NCBI RefSeq assembly: GCF_018294505.1
Contig: NC_057807.1
Location: 267,839,846-267,903,845 of the forward strand
Direction: 5' to 3'
Origin: Triticum aestivum
Lineage: Eukaryota > Streptophyta > Magnoliopsida > Poales > Poaceae
Length of the DNA: 64,000 bases
Part shown: piece by piece, positions 34,230 to 44,857 of the stretch
Layout of the letters: each line of letters opens with the position of its first letter
Numbering within the stretch: the first letter of the stretch is position 1
Translations under genes and position numbers: made by a program
Notes under the pieces: generated by a model
Told to the model about the DNA's origin: nothing
The model's input: the letters and a program-made list of their open reading frames with translations, nothing else
Databases searched by the model: none

Positions 34230-35590
34230 GGACGTTCTGCACAATCCGTCCGTCAAGCTCCCTAGTGAAGAGGATTTGGCCATTCCTGATCCAAAAGCTC
34301 AATTGGTGGCGGCTCTTCATGTCATCCCGGATTGGACGGTTCCTTATCTCGCGTACATGAACCGGGGCGAGTTGCCAGAGGATGAGACTCTGGCTAGGCA
34401 GATAATCCGACGATCCAAGTCCATGACTATTATCAACGGAGAGCTGCATCATTGCAGTGTGTCAGGGGCATTTCAACGCTATGTGTCTCCTGAGGAAGGC
34501 TGTGAAATTTTTCCCGAGATCCACGAAGGAGATTGTGGTCATCAAATCGGTTCAAAGTCTTTGGTGGCTAAAGCATTTCGCCACGGCTTCTATTGGTTGA
34601 CTGCTCATGCTGATGCAGAGGACCTGGTCCGACGATGTGATGGCTGTCAGAAGTTCTCAAGACGCGCTCATGTGCCGGCTCAAGAATTGAGGATGATTCC
34701 AATTACTTGGCCTTTTGTGACTTGGGGGCTGGATATGGTTGGGCCTTTCAAAAGGTCCAAGGACAAGAAGACCCACCTTTTGGTGGCGGTTGACAAGTTT
34801 ACAAAGTGGGTAGAGGCAGAGCCTGTTAGCAAGTGTGACGCAGCCACGGCGGTTCAATTCATCAAAAAGGTGATTTTCCGGTTTGGCTTTCCACACAGCA
34901 TCATTACTAATAATGGTACCAACCTATCCAAGGGTGCTATGAAGGAGTTCTGTCAATGTGAGCACATCCGGCTTGACGTCTCATCAGTGGCTCACCCACA
35001 GTCCAATGGCCAAGCAGAGAGGGTATCAAGAGATCTTGCGAGGCATCAAACCCCAGCTTATGGTTCCTTTGTAGCGAACGTCGGGTTGTTGGGTTGAAGA
35101 GTTACCATCTGTATTATGGAGCATCAACACCACACCCAATAGATCGACAGGATACACACCGTTCTTCATGGTTTATGGAGCGGAGGCGGTTCTCCCCAGT
35201 GACATCCGTCATGACTCACCTCGTGTAGCGGCTTATGTTGAAGCGGACAACGAGGCAGCACGACAGGATGCTCTGGACCTGTTGGATGAGGAGCGTGACA
35301 TAGCGGCTGCCCGTTCGGTGATTTATCAGCAAGATCTCCGTCCCTATCACAGTCGCCGAGTTAGAACCAAAACCTTTCATGAAGGAGATTTGGTACTTCG
35401 GCTCATTCAAGACCAGACTGATATGCACAAGTTATCCCCACCTTGGGAAGGACCTTTTGTGGTCAGCAAGAATCTGCACAATGGGTCATACTACCTGATC
35501 GATATTCGAGAGCACAAGGACTCACGTACATCAGAGGAGGAGACCAACAGGCCGTGGAACATAGCTCATCTTCGGCCTTACTATACTTGA
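34230..35590 (+). pseudogene. Tat-type element integrase
   Basis: A zinc-binding His/Cys region ('CGHQIGSKSL', 'DLVRRCDGCQKF') is followed by the catalytic core: 'WGLDMVGPF', then 'IITNNGTNLS', then 'AHPQSNGQAERV'. In the expected D-D-E triad the second Asp is Asn here (codon 34909-34911). The core frame ends at 35095-35097 and the C-terminal part resumes at 35168 ('FMVYGAEAVLP', 'LSPPWEGPFVV', 'AHLRPYY'). The enzyme is inactive on two counts: the changed triad and the frame break. Confidence 0.85.
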
Positions 35591-35775
35591 GCCATAGGCT
35601 CTACTTATGTAAATATTATGACAATGTATATATTATGATCAATGCAATAAACCGGAGCCTCAGCTAAAGCGGGGTCTCTGTTCTTTTTACATCATGTGTG
35701 GTTACACGGAGTTTCTATCCTAAAGCGGCCTCCGGTTTACCCCTTGAGTTAGCTTTTTCAAAAGCTTTATATCAT

Positions 35776-36060
35776 ATCACTTGGGGGCTTGGTCGTGTCC
35801 GAACCATAGCAATGCCATTTGGTAGGCTAAATGCCACATCATCACTTGGGGACTTGGTCATGTCTGAATCATAGTCACGCCTCTTGATCGGCCTAGTGCC
35901 ACAGCATCACTTGGGGGCTTTGGTCGAACCCGAACCATCGCTACACCTCTTGATCGGCGTAATGCCAATGCATCATTTGGGAACCTGGCTGACTTGAACC
36001 ATAGCTACGCCTTTTCGGGGGCATGGTCTTGTCCGACCATGGTAATGCCACTTGATCGGC
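35776..36060 (+). repeat. About 65-bp tandem repeats downstream of integrase
   Basis: Copies begin at 35776, 35841, 35906 and about 35972, each starting ATCA(C/T)TTGGG and holding 'GAACCAT(A/C)G' and 'AATGCCA'-like parts. A more degenerate continuation reaches about 36060. Related 'CTTGGGGGCT' pieces recur at 37802, 37887 and 38060 within the antisense gene's introns. Confidence 0.75.
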
Positions 36061-36772
36061 TCAAAGCCTCATTTGCAATGGCTTTATCTTTGCCTTTGCT
36101 TGAATTCTATTTTCCTACATACCTTTTCTCTTTTTGTTGCGTTTTTAAACCGACATTGTTAAACCGGTTCAACTGTCAATTACAAGTTGACGGAACACGG
36201 TCAAATCTTAATCCGGAGACTAACTGCCCGGTTTGGTTTTTTGTTAACATCCTATTATGGAGTAACCAGTGTTCATCATAACCCGGAACGGTTTACATTG
36301 TAAACCGGACTTATATTAATAGGAGCTGTTTTCTCCCCCAAACAGTGTGGATTATCAACCCTGCTTCAAGGTTGGCCAGCCAACATCATGCCTAACGATG
36401 GCAGGTATTATGTATTTCCATACCTGGTTATACGCTTTAACATAAATTATTATCTTTTGTCTTATAAACATGGATATCATGACCCGCCTGGCAGTAAAAC
36501 TGCCAAGGCATTTCAGACTTCTTAACTGCAGAAAACAGTTTGGACAAATATGATTCAAACAAGCATCAGTTGAGGATAAATATGCACGAAGGCATATCAA
36601 GACAAAGTATATAAGCTAGCCTATTACAAGGCATTCCAGTGCCCAAAAAATGGTCATTGTTTTTTCTCAAATATAGGTCACAGCCTGCAATAGTTTAAAC
36701 CGGCCACCAGTTCATGCTTGTTCTCCGGCTTGACCTGATGGTTGCGGGTCATCCTGGCACCGGTTCAGCTTC

Positions 36773-39080
36773 TTACTCCCTACCCAGCGGCTGGAAATCA
36801 ACAGTTGCCCAGTCTATTCCAGTTAATGCTTGAAAGACAACTTCGCCACTAATCAGCAAGGACGGTTCAATTTCAGGAGTGTAAGTATGCTTACGGATGG
36901 GTGGGACAAGATTATCTGCCTCAGGGATTGGTGCAGCAACCCATTTGTTCTGACCATCATAATTGGCTTGATAATGGGATAGATCCGCTTCTTCCGCCAG
37001 TTGACAAGCCAGAGGGCGCACTTCCCGGTTTATGGCTCGGAGATCCCCTTCATCAAACGCTGTCCCGTCTTCTTTCAAGATGGGATAGCCTTGGGCCGCT
37101 TCAACAGAATCAAAGTCAGGCACCCACGCCTTTGCCCGGATTAAGGCATTTATGGCACGCGTTCTAGCGGCAGATCTCTTCAGCTCTTCAACCCGGGCAG
37201 GAAGCATAGATAGCCTTTCAAGGGTGTCTTTGATCAAAGTGGGCGGCGGATTGTTATGGGATGTTGTATAGATGATCCGTTGGGCACCCGTGTACAGTTG
37301 CTCTATCAAAGTATAAGCAGCTTTCAGCTTCTTCCGTACATCCGATCCCAAGTGGCCAATGCGAGTTCCTACATCATTGTAAAGGTTATTAAACCGGCAG
37401 ATATAGATAGAGGTCTGCTGGAATCAGGAGAGCAAAGGATACTTACCAAATATAGCCGCGGTCATGGCATGAACCTGTCGCTTCACACTGGTTAATTCAT
37501 CCACCACCGGTTTGAGAGCGGCTTCGACTTTCTCAGCCCTTTGCATTAAAGCGGCTTTCTCAATGGCCCAATCCGCCCGCTCCTTGTTGAAGCCCTCCTT
37601 AAGCTTCTCCATGACGCTTAAAGCGCTGGTTAATTCCTCTTTTGCCTTAGAGGTTTCGGCTTGTTGGGACTTCAGGTTTTCTTGCAGGTCGGCGGTTTGA
37701 CTTTCTCTTTTGCTCAGCTCAGCCTGCATACAGATAATCATATGATGAAAATGACGGTACAGAATTGAAGTAGCAACCACATAACAAGTTATGCCCTTGG
37801 TACTTGGGGGCTAATGCATATTTGCTCTTCATCATACAATTTTTTACAAAGTCCCAACCTCAATACAAGTATTCAACTTGGTACTTGGGGGCTAATGGCT
37901 ATTTGCTCAATAACTACTGATACCGGAATTTTTTATTATCTAAAGTTTCGGTTTAACTGCATTAAGTTGAACCGGCCCTTGGGGGCTACATCAGCAAAGT
38001 ACAGATAAGTTGAAGTGTATATTGGAAAGTCCCGGTTTAAGTTTATAACTTAATCCGTCACTTGGGGGCTATTGGTATTGGCACATTACTGCATACAAGC
38101 AGAAAAGGGTATAAAGAAATTACCTCATATTTGTCCTTCATCATATTGACCAGACCGGCTACATAGTCACGGCTGGTGTACAGCCGGTTCAAATAGTCGG
38201 AATGGAGGTCTTGGGCGTTCAGAGCGGCATAAGTTGCTAAATCGGCATTCCACTTGCCTTTACCAATTGCAGCAAACTCATCTTTGGCAGTGTGCTTGGA
38301 TAAAGCGACAGGATTACTTGGCTCGGTACGACCAATGCCAGTGATAAGGACTTCATCATCTTTTTCTTCACCAGTTCGTACTGGGGTCGCCGGTTTGTCA
38401 GTAGTCTTTGGTGGACTAGTTGTTTTGTCAATCCGGACAGGGCTTGTGGGCTGATCGAAAGGGCCTGTGGCATCAACATGTGCCTCTTCAACAACAAAGT
38501 CATGGTCTTGTGGTGGTGGGTCGTTCAGCACGTCATCACGATTGGCTTCTTCAGGATTTGATATTTTGTCTAGTTCAGCAGCGGCATTTTCCTCTGCCGT
38601 ATTGTTCAGGCGAGCTTTCTTGCTTGGCCTGGGTTTGGCCCTGAGAAATAAAATTAAGAAGGGTCAGTACAGTTTCTGTTTGAAGTAATATATCAAAGAC
38701 ACAAGATGGAATATAACTTACCCAAGCACCATTTTAAGTGGTGGAAGCTTGGTGGCTGATGACTCGCCGGAGGATGAATGAGAAGTGCCTTGATAATCGG
38801 AACCAGACGGATTAAGAGGTTGACGAAAACAACCCGCTTTAGGGCAAGCTTTGACAAGAGAGTTAGAGACCTCTGAACGGCGTTTCCGAACCGGACTGTT
38901 CGGTAAACCGGCGGAGGTAACTACCTGGCCGCTGTGTCGGGTTGTGCGGCGAGCTTCGTGCTGTTGGGTCTTCACAAGAAAGTTTGGGTCCAAATAAGCA
39001 AGAGGATGAGAAAATTTAACTTTCCGATTTGCCCGACGGATTTTTAGTGAAGGCAAGGGGTTTGAATTGGAGGTTAAAAA
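36773..39080 (-). CDS. Antisense spliced gene of the Tat-type element (aORF), open throughout
   Basis: On the strand opposite to gag-pol, four exons join in frame through canonical GT-AG introns: 39080-38722, 38640-38124, 37723-37447 and 37368-36773. Introns are 81, 400 and 78 bp. Open frame from 39056 gives 574 codons plus stop, with no stop inside. The first ATG in frame is 38732, giving 466 residues; the upstream part has no ATG, so the true start is uncertain and may lie in a leader exon above 39208. Features are a basic cluster 'KPRPSKKAR', a Pro/Thr/Asp-rich stretch (38531-38300), a long Glu/Lys/Ala coiled coil (exon 3) and a globular C-terminal domain (exon 4). Antisense extra ORFs at this position are known from Tat elements such as rice RIRE2; their function is unknown. 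Its preservation beside a ruined gag-pol is notable. Confidence 0.75.
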
Positions 39081-39382
39081 CTACCACTACACAGAGCAGA
39101 GATTTAGAAGTTCATCCGAGAACCATCGTATGAACAGGAAGCGAATGATGAACACTGATGAACTTGGAAACCCTAGAACAGATCTATGGTGGAAAGGACA
39201 GGAGACTTACCGGAGCTGAGGAAGAAGCGGAAAGTTGTCGCGATGTTCTGGTATGCTCAGGGTGATGCAGCAGCCAAGGTCGAAGCAGAGGTCGACGGTG
39301 GCGGCGGAGCTCCGAAGCTGAACGACGCAAGGAAGACGAAGCAGAAGGGCACAAAGGGGAAAAAGAAATGACCCTTCGGTCC

Positions 39383-39392
39383 TATTTATAAA
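39383..39392 (-). promoter_or_regulatory. Putative TATA box for the antisense gene
   Basis: Minus-strand TTTATAAATA sits about 300 bp upstream of the first long antisense exon. A possible leader exon (about 39355-39209) ends with a strong donor, GTAAGTCTCC, and a matching acceptor GGTAG lies at 39081. No ATG is seen in the leader. Confidence 0.42.
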
Positions 39393-39643
39393 GCAAGGGA
39401 CATGTGTCAGGCACGAGAGTCAAGGGGCCGCAAGTTTGGAAACGGAGTTGTCGCCTCGATTGTCGCAGATCTATTAAATAAGGAGGTATCATGGATAGTT
39501 TCTTTATAACACATGACGTCACGCCAGTTTACAACGACCTAAGAAGATGACGTCACAACGGTTCACCAGTTTACAGAAGATGTTGAAGATGAAGATTTTG
39601 CTAAGGATTGACATGAACCTGTTCAAATCAATCTAGGGCCTAA

Positions 39644-40156
39644 TGTTGGGGATATTACTACTGGGCGTGAACCGGCCAGGACAGGCCGGGTTAACTTCAT
39701 CAGTAGTCAAGTATGCTTGAAGCCCGTGAGGATATTCTATAAGGGCCCAAGGCCCAGAACCGGTTTAAGGCCTGTAGCCGTGAACCGGTATTAGCATGTA
39801 ACTTGTGTTGTAAGTTAGGAATACTAGAGACCGAACCAGACACACCTATGAGCCGACATCGGGACTCTGTAAACCGGCGGGCGTCACCCGTGTATATAAG
39901 GGGACAACCCGGCGGCGGTTCAAGAACAACAGACAACAACTCAAGACCTAGGCGAAGCTTGTTTGCTCCCTAGTCATCGAAACCCCATCAATTCCATCAC
40001 AACTAGACGTAGGCTTTTACCTTCATCGAAGGGGCTGAACTAGTATAAACTCTCTTGCATCCCTGTGCCCGCTTTAACCCCTTCAAGCTAACTCATAGCG
40101 ACGGCTCTGTGACTAAGTCCTTCCATGAGGACATCTGCCGTGACAAAACCACGACA
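39644..40156 (+). repeat. Tat-type element 3' LTR
   Basis: The LTR is 513 bp, the same length as the 5' LTR, with about 20 substitutions by eye. It ends CCACGACA and is followed by target copy AGGCT at 40157-40161. Confidence 0.92.
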
Positions 40157-40161
40157 AGGCT

Positions 40162-41740
40162 TTTGTATGGGTAGCGTGCAGAACAAATCTTGATAGCTTA
40201 CACATGAAGCTTGGTTCGATTATTGTGCTGCAGAAGCTTGAGTTCCGTACATGAGAAGCTTCTCCTCGGGTTTGCTTGTTGAGAAAAATTCATTTCCATC
40301 TGTCAGAAGCTTTTACCGAGGTATCTTGTTGAGAAAGACCGGGTACCATGGGCCGGAAATTGTTCACATATCATGCTGAGGAAAAATTGAGGAGCCTTGC
40401 CTCATAAATTTCTTCCGATAGCGTGTGGAATAATGCTGGTTTTCTTATATCCAAAACTTCATACTGATATGCAGACTGAAATCCATGCACACGTCCATAA
40501 TATTTTGCGGCTGATTATTTGCATGAGAAAATTTGTTTGACTGTCTTCCTTGAGCATATCACATCCTGACTTTCTCTTGGAGTATAACATATTTCAAGTA
40601 CCATTTATTGCTGAGCCAAAACTTTGCCTATGATCCATACCTTTTGACTGAAATATATACCGTTGGTCTTGCATCTGACTTGTCTTTATGCTGGCTGGAT
40701 CATTACTGCTGTAGAATTGATGCGGATAATCAATCCAAGACACAATTGGCATTCTGAGCGGATATTCCTTATATCATGCGGTTGACTGAGAAGGCCATAA
40801 TGTTTAGCTGAGCTTCTTCCAAATATTTGAAATACTTATTGCTTCTTTGAGTCCGGTGTCAGCTGATGAGCAACTCTTTATATGGAAAAAAACCGGGGCC
40901 CAAAAAAAGAAAGAAGCAAAAGAAAACTCAACTAAACAAAAACACACAACAACAATCAATTCACACACAATCAATATCACATATTACTGCTAGTCACACA
41001 ATATGCATGCCTACTTAAGCACAAAAATCTCGCGGGATCTCCGGCTCTACAATCTAGCATGTTGTGACGTTGTGCACGAGGACGAATAAATGGGTCGAAG
41101 AATTGGTGTAAACAGCGCTACACCAAGTGCTAGCTTAGCCAGGTAGCAGCCTGGACTAGCTCGGAGGTGAGGACGGACTTGGTAATCATGTAGTGGGACA
41201 CGAAGGTCGCAACCACATTATTATCAAGTGATCGGAAAAAGATATGTACTCGTCCAAGAAATAGGATAGCAGGAAAAAACTGAGGCTGCTGACATTGCCC
41301 TTTCTTGATAACTACGATCATTAAGGGTTGCCAACATGACAAGAAAAATTACGATCCGGGGTAGAAGCATGTCTACCACCAAAACAAAAGGTGGGGCTGA
41401 AGGAAATAATTCGGTGCGATACGTGAGCACCATTTTTTCAAACAGTGGCGGGATCACTTGGCATCACTCTGATGGGACAGAAATGACGTCAAACACCGAA
41501 GAATGAGCAAGAAAAGAAAACTGGAGAAATGCAAAAGGCTGAGTTGTAGTGGATCCGAACCGATGCCAGCTACACTCAAAAGATAAACCGTTAGTAACAA
41601 ATACTAAGGCTATATGCATGCTATGCAACAAACAAATGCAACAACCAAATGCAATAAACAAGCCAGACTAGGTACTACCGATTTCTACCGCTCGCGCTGA
41701 CTAGGGCGTCCTACAGCCAGACCTGCTCTAATACCAAGCA
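40162..41740 (-). other. Outer element internal domain, right part (5' side)
   Basis: This stretch joins the target site of the Tat-type element to the outer 5' LTR. It includes the primer-binding site (minus strand TGGTATTAGAGCAGG, 41736-41722), four bases from the LTR end. No coding motif is seen. An A-rich, low-complexity run lies near 40888-40950. Confidence 0.68.
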
Positions 41741-42969
41741 TGTGGCACCCCAGCTCAGAGAAACCGGAACTCCCCGTATTCCAGCCCAGAGATCGAGGAG
41801 AAGTCTCTGGAATACGACACTGCTTGACATAGAACAAATCAGCTCTTATTACAAGAATAATAATTACACGGGTCTGATGTTACAAAGAAGCACATTAGCA
41901 CGGCGACACTACGCCTGCGATACTATACTTGCTCTATGCTAGCAGCGGAACAACTCGTAGCAGCGGAATACTTCTAGCAGCGGAACAACGACGAAGGTGG
42001 TGAACTCCACTCTGCAGGGACTCTGGCTGGGACACGATCTAGCTCGCACGCACGGCAACCATCGACAAGCAATCAAGCAATCAAGGCATCACCTGCAATC
42101 TGGCATGACACGTCAGGTCAGTACATTGAATGTACTTGCAAGCTCACAACAACCATAAACATCAGGGCATGACAATAACATAGCATTTAATAGGTTAATT
42201 AAATTAGCAACTATTATGATGAAACAACTACTAAGCCTGGTATGAAACTGATACAATACTAGTAAATCACCATCTTAGATCTCCATAACCATATCTCTCT
42301 TGGCTAACCGGCCAAGCAATATACCATCTCGATCACCTCATGATCAAATCCAGATAGTGATCATTCCGGCGATCACAACCACGACCAACACTTGGTCTCA
42401 AACGTGATCCTTTCGGCTATCACTACCAAGACCAACACTTGGTCTCAAACGTCATCATCAACATCCTGCCAATCTGTCCTGCTCAACATATCAACATATC
42501 CACATATAAATCACCTATAAGTCATTCCATCATGTGAGTGTTGATCAAACGGTGGGACCTAATACGAACCCATGCCCACGACCGAGGACGCGGCTATCAA
42601 TAGTTTAAACAAATACACTCTGTAGAGGTAGCGCACTTTACCCACACCACAGAACCCATGGCCTCGTACTCCCATTCGGGTGGACCAACACCCCTTCTGG
42701 GTTTAGTCCTGGGTGGCCCCGTACCTACCAAAGACACAACGACCACCGTCGAGACCAAAACATAAACGTCCCAACGGGGACAAAAAGGCGCCTAACAACT
42801 ACGGGCACACAAGGTTATGTCTGCTTACCGGGCCAGGGTACGCACGCCCATAACCTTCCATCGTTGGAGGCATCGACGAGAGACATGACAATAGACCGCA
42901 TTAGGGCCTTCCCATAAGGCAAATGTGGTTGCATTGGAAGAGCCCGGTTCGGTGGCACCTGACCAACTT

Positions 42970-44857
42970 TTTTTGAAATCAGTGACAGTGGGAGAGGCTC
43001 CCACTGACTTTGTATTACTCACAACAGAACAGTTACATGTGTGTTACAATGGGTTTTAGGCCCCCTGGCCATAAGGGTTGCAGTATCAAAAACTAGCGGC
43101 CCAAACTTACAATGAAATCAGAGAGAAAAGGATGAACTTTCTTAGGACAGTTATGGATCACCAAACCCAACAGATGTTTGAACCTAGCTAACCACGCCAC
43201 GAACGAGTGTGGGATCCCCCTGAAATGTTGGTTGTTTCTTTCCATCCACAGGCTCCAAGCAGCAAGCAAGAAGATATCCATGAATAACGGCCGACGCCAG
43301 CTCTCTCTCCCTCCATGCAAGATGGCTAGCCTGTTGGTTCCTCCTGGCCAGGTCAGACCAACCTTACTCCAGCATCGTTGGGCGAAGGGGCACGTGAAGA
43401 AGAGATGTTCCATGGTTTCCTCGGGGGGTTTTTGGCAGAGCATGCAAGTGTAGTTGCCCCCGGCTATAGCAAAGTGTCGCCGCTTCAGCATGTTCCTGGT
43501 GTTCAAACGATCGACCATAAGCAGCCACCCAAACATCTTGAACTTGATCAGGCTTTTGGAGTTCCATAGCCATCCAAAGGCCTCGTCAGCTTTCACCTGC
43601 CTGAAACAGTGGTTGTAGTACTTCTTTGATGAATAACGTCCTAGGTCACAGACCCAAATGTCGGCCGAGCCATTTTCCAGACTGACATGCGAGGACCCTC
43701 GCTGTATCTCTCTGATCTCCTCCCTGGCCTGGACCGAAAGAGGCAGACTGAAGATCGTGGCTGGATCAGTGGTCCTGAGAATCTTGGCAATGGAGTCATC
43801 CTCGTTCAGGGCATAAGAGAAGGCTCGCGGATGCGTGTCCATCAGTGCGGAGCCATTGTTACTAAACCAGACATCTTTCCAAAACAGAGAGCTGCATCCA
43901 TCCCCGGGGATGACCTTGGTGACCCCACGGAAGGTTCCACTGAGCTGCATTACGTCTTTCCACCAAAAGGAACCCACCGGCTCAATGGCGTGCGGCACCT
44001 TGTTCGGGTAGTACGCCTCCCAGACTAGCTGAACCCAGGGCACATCCTCACGATTGTAGAACTTGAACAAATGCTTTAGGAGAAGCGCGGCATTTTGTAT
44101 TTTGATATCAATAACACCAAGGCTACCACACCGTTTCGCTCGACAGACAAGCTCCCAGGCAGCAAGGGAGTTGGATTTGACCCCATCATCAGAATTTTTA
44201 GCCCAGAGGCAGTAGCGGCACAGTTTGTCGAGGTGCTCAACCACTTTAGGGTGCAGCTTGATCGTGCACATTGCATAGATCAGCATGGAGGTGACCACCG
44301 AATTGACCAGCGTCAACTTGGCCCCCGACGACATCAGTGATAAGGCAGTGGATGTTTTCCTCTCAACCGAGTGCACCAACGGCAAGAGATCTAGAACACT
44401 CGGCCTTGTCGTCCCCATGGGGAGACCGAGGTAAGTGAACGGCAGGGTGCCAACAGAGCAGCCAAACACCTCTGCCAACCCACTCGCACGCTGGTGGTCG
44501 ATATTAATGGGTATGAGGGTCGATTTATGGAAGTTGATCTTGAGTCCCACCGAAGACGCATAATCCTCCAAGATAAGTTTCATGCGGGCGGCCTGTGTAG
44601 GACAAGCTTGAATAACCAAGAATGTGTCGTCAGCGTATTGCACCACCGGGAAGTCACCTGCATTTTCACGAGGAATGGGAAGCTCCAGCAAACCCTGAGT
44701 GTAAGCGTCATTGATCGCAGCTTGGAGCAGATCAACCGCAAGGACAAAGATCAGTGGTGAGAGAGGGTCACCTTGTCGCACGCCACACTTGCATTTGAAT
44801 GTCCGACCAGGAACACCATTTAAGAGGACTGACAAAACTCCTCAGCCAAAGATCGTT
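42970..44857 (-). mobile_element. 5'-truncated L1-like LINE insertion
   Basis: It is inserted into the outer LTR with a 13-bp target duplication, ACCTGACCAACTT, at 42957-42969 and 44858-44870. The uninterrupted site is seen in the other LTR copy near 4052. It lies on the minus strand with a short A tail (T run at about 42968-42974). Only the 3' part of ORF2 and a 3' UTR of about 120 bp are present, the usual result of incomplete target-primed reverse transcription. Confidence 0.9.
43093..44857 (-). pseudogene. LINE ORF2, C-terminal part: reverse transcriptase and zf-RVT
   Basis: An uninterrupted frame of about 580 codons runs to the natural stop at 43093. From the start come 'SVLLNGVPGRTFKC', 'GVRQGDPLSPLIF' and 'VVQYADDTFLV' (catalytic YADD), then 'KINFHKS' and 'LPFTYLGLPMG'. 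The C-terminal zf-RVT domain has 'FGWLLMVDRLNTRNML', 'CMLC' and 'EETMEHLFFTCPFA'. The endonuclease and the first RT motifs are missing because of 5' truncation. An in-frame TGA lies at 44844-44842, before 'GVLSVLLNG'. The otherwise clean frame suggests a recent insertion. Confidence 0.9.

Larger units (their letters stand above)
28558..40156 (+). mobile_element. Tat-type Gypsy LTR retrotransposon with an antisense gene
   Basis: The two 513-bp LTRs are at 28558-29070 and 39644-40156, with a perfect 5-bp duplication AGGCT at 28553-28557 and 40157-40161. The primer-binding site TTGGCGCCCACCGTGGGGC starts one base after the 5' LTR. The order is gag, protease, RT, RNase H, a second RNase H and integrase, followed by about 4 kb holding tandem repeats and an antisense spliced gene. 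Two RNase H domains and the extra region between integrase and 3' LTR are hallmarks of the Tat lineage of plant Gypsy elements (Retand/Ogre/RIRE2 relatives). By eye the LTRs differ at about 20 positions with no indels (roughly 4 percent), so this insertion is older than a nearly identical pair would be. Confidence 0.9.

Noticed and set aside
43178..43453. Plus-strand frames inside the LINE
   Set aside because: They are shadows of the long minus-strand ORF2 frame.
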